In this document: positions 6,207 through 8,256 of the stretch, piece by piece
How the letters are laid out: each line of letters opens with the position of its first letter
Numbering within the stretch: position 1 is the first letter of the stretch
DNA from: DASRVA01 sp035687745
Lineage (GTDB): Bacteria > Gemmatimonadota > Gemmatimonadetes > JACCXV01 > JAHWKZ01
Length of the DNA stretch: 8,256 nt
Direction of reading: 5' to 3'
Assembly (NCBI GenBank): GCA_035687745.1
Contig: DASRVA010000189.1
Location: forward strand, 1-8,256
Notes under the pieces: generated by a model
Databases searched by the model: none
The model's input: the letters and a program-made list of their open reading frames with translations, nothing else
What the model was told of the DNA's origin: nothing
Program-made: the position numbers and the translations under genes

Positions 6207-8256
6207 ATGCGCCCCAGGACGCTGCCGTTCCTCGCCCTGCCGCTCCTGCTCCCCCTCTCCACGGGCGTCTCGAGGGCCCAGACCACGGACGTCCCGCCCG
6301 GCTACACCGTGTATCAGATCCTCGGGCCGGGCGTGAACGCGCCACCCCTGCCGTTCAAGATCGAGGGCGATCGCCTGGTCGCGCCGGAAGGCGGGATGGT
6401 GACCGTGACCGGTGGCCGCGTCACCGAGGATCGGATCGACGTCACGATGGAGGTCCCGGGGGCCACGGTGAGGTTTCTGGGTACGCGCGACGGGGATGCG
6501 TTCACGGGCTATTCCTTCCTGGTCTCGGAGGACGACCGGGACATGATCCCGTTGTCGATGACGCCGGTCGGCCAGGAGACGGACTTCACCCCCGATCCGG
6601 GCATCCTCGCCACGGCCCCCGGGATCTCGCGGGTCGAAGTCGTCCCGGGCGGGGTGACTCTCCAGGCCGGCGAGCCACGGCGCTTCGTCGTCCGCGCCTT
6701 CGACGAGTCCGGGGCGGAGATCGCCGATCCCGACGTCGAGTGGTACGCGGCGGGCGGCCGTACCCGGATGACCGTGGACGGTGAGTTCACCGGCTTCGAG
6801 GCCGGCGAGAGCCAGATCGCGGCGCTGGTGAGCGGTGCCGCGATGGGGGTGACGACGGTGAATGTGAACGAGCCCGAGATCGCGAGCCTGTCGGTGCAGA
6901 CGGAGGTGCCGTCGCGGCTGGCGGTGGGGAGCCGTGTGACCCTGGAGCTACATGCCCTGAATTCGGTCCACCGCTGGGAGCTTGACCCTGAGGTGACGGT
7001 CGAGTCCAGCGCGCCGGAGGTGGTGTCGGTGGACGGTCGGACGCTGGTGGCGACGGCCCCGGGACGCGCCGACGTGACGCTCTCGGCCGGTCAAGCGGAG
7101 GAGCGCTACGCGATTGAGGTGGTGGAGGCGGGAGGTGATTTCAGGGTCACGGGCCTGCCGGTCGACCCGGTGCGCACGGGCGACTTGGTGACGCTGTCGA
7201 CCTCGATCGCCGACGCGCGTCCGGTGTGGTCGGTGGGAAGCCCCGGGGCGGAGATCCATCCGCCGAGCGACTTCGTGGCCGAGCAGCCGGGCACCTACCC
7301 GATTCTGGCGACCCTCGGTGATCGGGTGGCGAGGGCCACGATCACGGTCCTGCCGCGCGACGTTCGCGGGCGCTTTCACGTGGTCGGCCGGGGTCTGAAC
7401 GCGGGGCTCTTCACGGCCGACATCTGGCCCCAGAACGATTACGTCTACCTCGGCACCCATCAGGCGAACCAGATCCGGACGTACGACGTCTCCGACCCGG
7501 CCAACCCCGTCCTGACCGACTCGGTGACGGTGGATGCGAGGGTCATCAACAGCGTCAAGGTGTCACGCAACGGCAAGTGGCTCGCGGCGACGCGCGAGGG
7601 GGCGGCCGACCGGCGCAACGGCATCGTGCTCTATTCGCTGGAGGATCCCGCGCACCCGAGGCCGATCAGCGAGTACACCGAGACGGTAACCTCAGGAGTC
7701 CACAATGTCTTCTGGGCCACCGACTCGATCTTGTATCTGACCAACGACGGCACGGGCGACATGAACATCCTGGACGTCAGCGATCCCCATCTTCCGAAGG
7801 AGATCGGGCGGTGGGGACTGCCCGTCGAGGGGAAGTCGCTGCACGACATCTGGGTCCAGGACGGGTTCGTCTGGATGTCGTACATGATGGACGGGCTCGT
7901 GATCCTGGATATCGGCGGTGGCGGCAAGGGAGGGACCCCTGCCGAGCCGGTCCTCCTGTCGCGGCTCTTCTACCCCGACGGCCCGACCCACAACGCGTTT
8001 CGCTGGGGCGACTACCTGTTCCTGGGGGACGAGGACTTTGCGAGCTCCCAGGGCACCAAGCCCGCGCTCCCGGCGGGGATGTCGGCGGATCCCCGCGGCG
8101 AGGTCCACGTCATCGACGTCCGCGACCCCGAGCATCCGATCTATGCCGCCCGCTACGAGGTCCCCGAGGCGGGGGCGCACAACCTGTGGGTCGAAGACGG
8201 CGTCATGTACGTGGGGTTCTATCAGGGCGGCCTGCGGGCCGTGGACGTGACCGGCA
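6207..8256 (+). CDS. Secreted Ig-like/LVIVD-repeat beta-propeller protein (3' end outside window)
   Basis: 683 codons are visible and the gene is still open at the right edge. Residues 1-24 form a Sec signal peptide: Arg-containing n-region, Leu/Pro-rich core LPFLALPLLLPL, and likely cleavage after SRA (22-24). Residues about 27-140 form an unrecognised beta-rich region. Residues 143-221, 222-310 and 311-388 look like three Ig-like modules; the second (SAPEVVSVDGRTLVATAPGR region) is bacterial Ig-like group 2 in style. From 389 the LVIVD repeats begin, which build a beta-propeller. Blades carry signatures such as YDVSDPANP, MNILDVSDPHLP, LVILDIGG and VHVIDVRDPEHP, and a recurrent His-Asn/Asp plus aromatic motif at H499, H546, H595 and H658. 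Such proteins are extracellular or cell-surface with mostly unknown function. GGAG at 6198-6201, 5 bases before ATG, supports the start. A C-terminal anchor, if any, lies outside the window. Confidence 0.88.
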   Translation, partial: MRPRTLPFLALPLLLPLSTGVSRAQTTDVPPGYTVYQILGPGVNAPPLPFKIEGDRLVAPEGGMVTVTGGRVTEDRIDVTMEVPGATVRFLGTRDGDAFTGYSFLVSEDDRDMIPLSMTPVGQETDFTPDPGILATAPGISRVEVVPGGVTLQAGEPRRFVVRAFDESGAEIADPDVEWYAAGGRTRMTVDGEFTGFEAGESQIAALVSGAAMGVTTVNVNEPEIASLSVQTEVPSRLAVGSRVTLELHALNSVHRWELDPEVTVESSAPEVVSVDGRTLVATAPGRADVTLSAGQAEERYAIEVVEAGGDFRVTGLPVDPVRTGDLVTLSTSIADARPVWSVGSPGAEIHPPSDFVAEQPGTYPILATLGDRVARATITVLPRDVRGRFHVVGRGLNAGLFTADIWPQNDYVYLGTHQANQIRTYDVSDPANPVLTDSVTVDARVINSVKVSRNGKWLAATREGAADRRNGIVLYSLEDPAHPRPISEYTETVTSGVHNVFWATDSILYLTNDGTGDMNILDVSDPHLPKEIGRWGLPVEGKSLHDIWVQDGFVWMSYMMDGLVILDIGGGGKGGTPAEPVLLSRLFYPDGPTHNAFRWGDYLFLGDEDFASSQGTKPALPAGMSADPRGEVHVIDVRDPEHPIYAARYEVPEAGAHNLWVEDGVMYVGFYQGGLRAVDVTG

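Noticed and set aside
5078..6286. 402-codon minus-strand frame over the CapA-family gene
   Set aside because: Frame-shifted shadow; the true frame carries GDVMLGRG, NNHVLDF and GHSAHIFQG.
1..8256. CRISPR arrays, tRNA or rRNA genes, insertion sequences
   Set aside because: No regularly spaced direct repeats, cloverleaf-like sequences, transposase motifs or terminal inverted repeats were seen when reading the window.

Overview
This is a high-GC window (well above 60% by eye, with third positions dominated by G and C) from a bacterial chromosome. The gene mix is a CapA-type phosphatase, an FmdB zinc ribbon, a compact amino-acid/cofactor-type operon, and a secreted Ig-like/LVIVD-repeat protein. 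Proteins of the last type are common in Gemmatimonadota and related soil or sediment lineages, so such an organism is plausible. This is an inference; no rRNA or other phylogenetic marker is present.

Layout. Positions 1-6171 hold seven genes, all on the minus strand. In transcription order they are: a CapA-family metallophosphatase (6171-5110); an FmdB-type zinc ribbon of 57 aa (5022-4849); a kynureninase-like PLP enzyme (4829-3606); a nitroreductase-family flavoprotein (3560-2952); a threonine-synthase-fold PLP enzyme (2955-1723); a homocitrate/isopropylmalate-synthase-like DRE-TIM enzyme (1730-792); and a cobalamin-binding-type radical SAM protein that runs off the left edge (795-1). From 6207 to the right edge, one plus-strand gene encodes a secreted protein with a signal peptide, Ig-like domains and an LVIVD beta-propeller; it is cut off at its 3' end.

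The last four minus-strand genes are fused by 4-, 8- and 4-base start/stop overlaps, so they are almost certainly co-translated. The kynureninase-like and FmdB genes lie just upstream with gaps of 45 and 19 bases. The set combines C-C bond cleavage (kynureninase-like), flavin redox chemistry, PLP beta/gamma-replacement-type chemistry, acyl-CoA/2-oxoacid condensation and a B12 radical SAM enzyme. I know of no described pathway with this combination. It is the best candidate here for an undescribed biosynthetic system, but the substrate and product cannot be read from the sequence.

The divergent junction at 6171/6207 is only 35 bases. Just inside the start of the CapA gene lies an 8-bp inverted repeat with a 14-base spacer, directly upstream of a -10-like hexamer facing the LVIVD gene. 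This could be an operator for the secreted-protein gene. The other long open frames on either strand are antisense or frame-shifted shadows produced by the high GC content.
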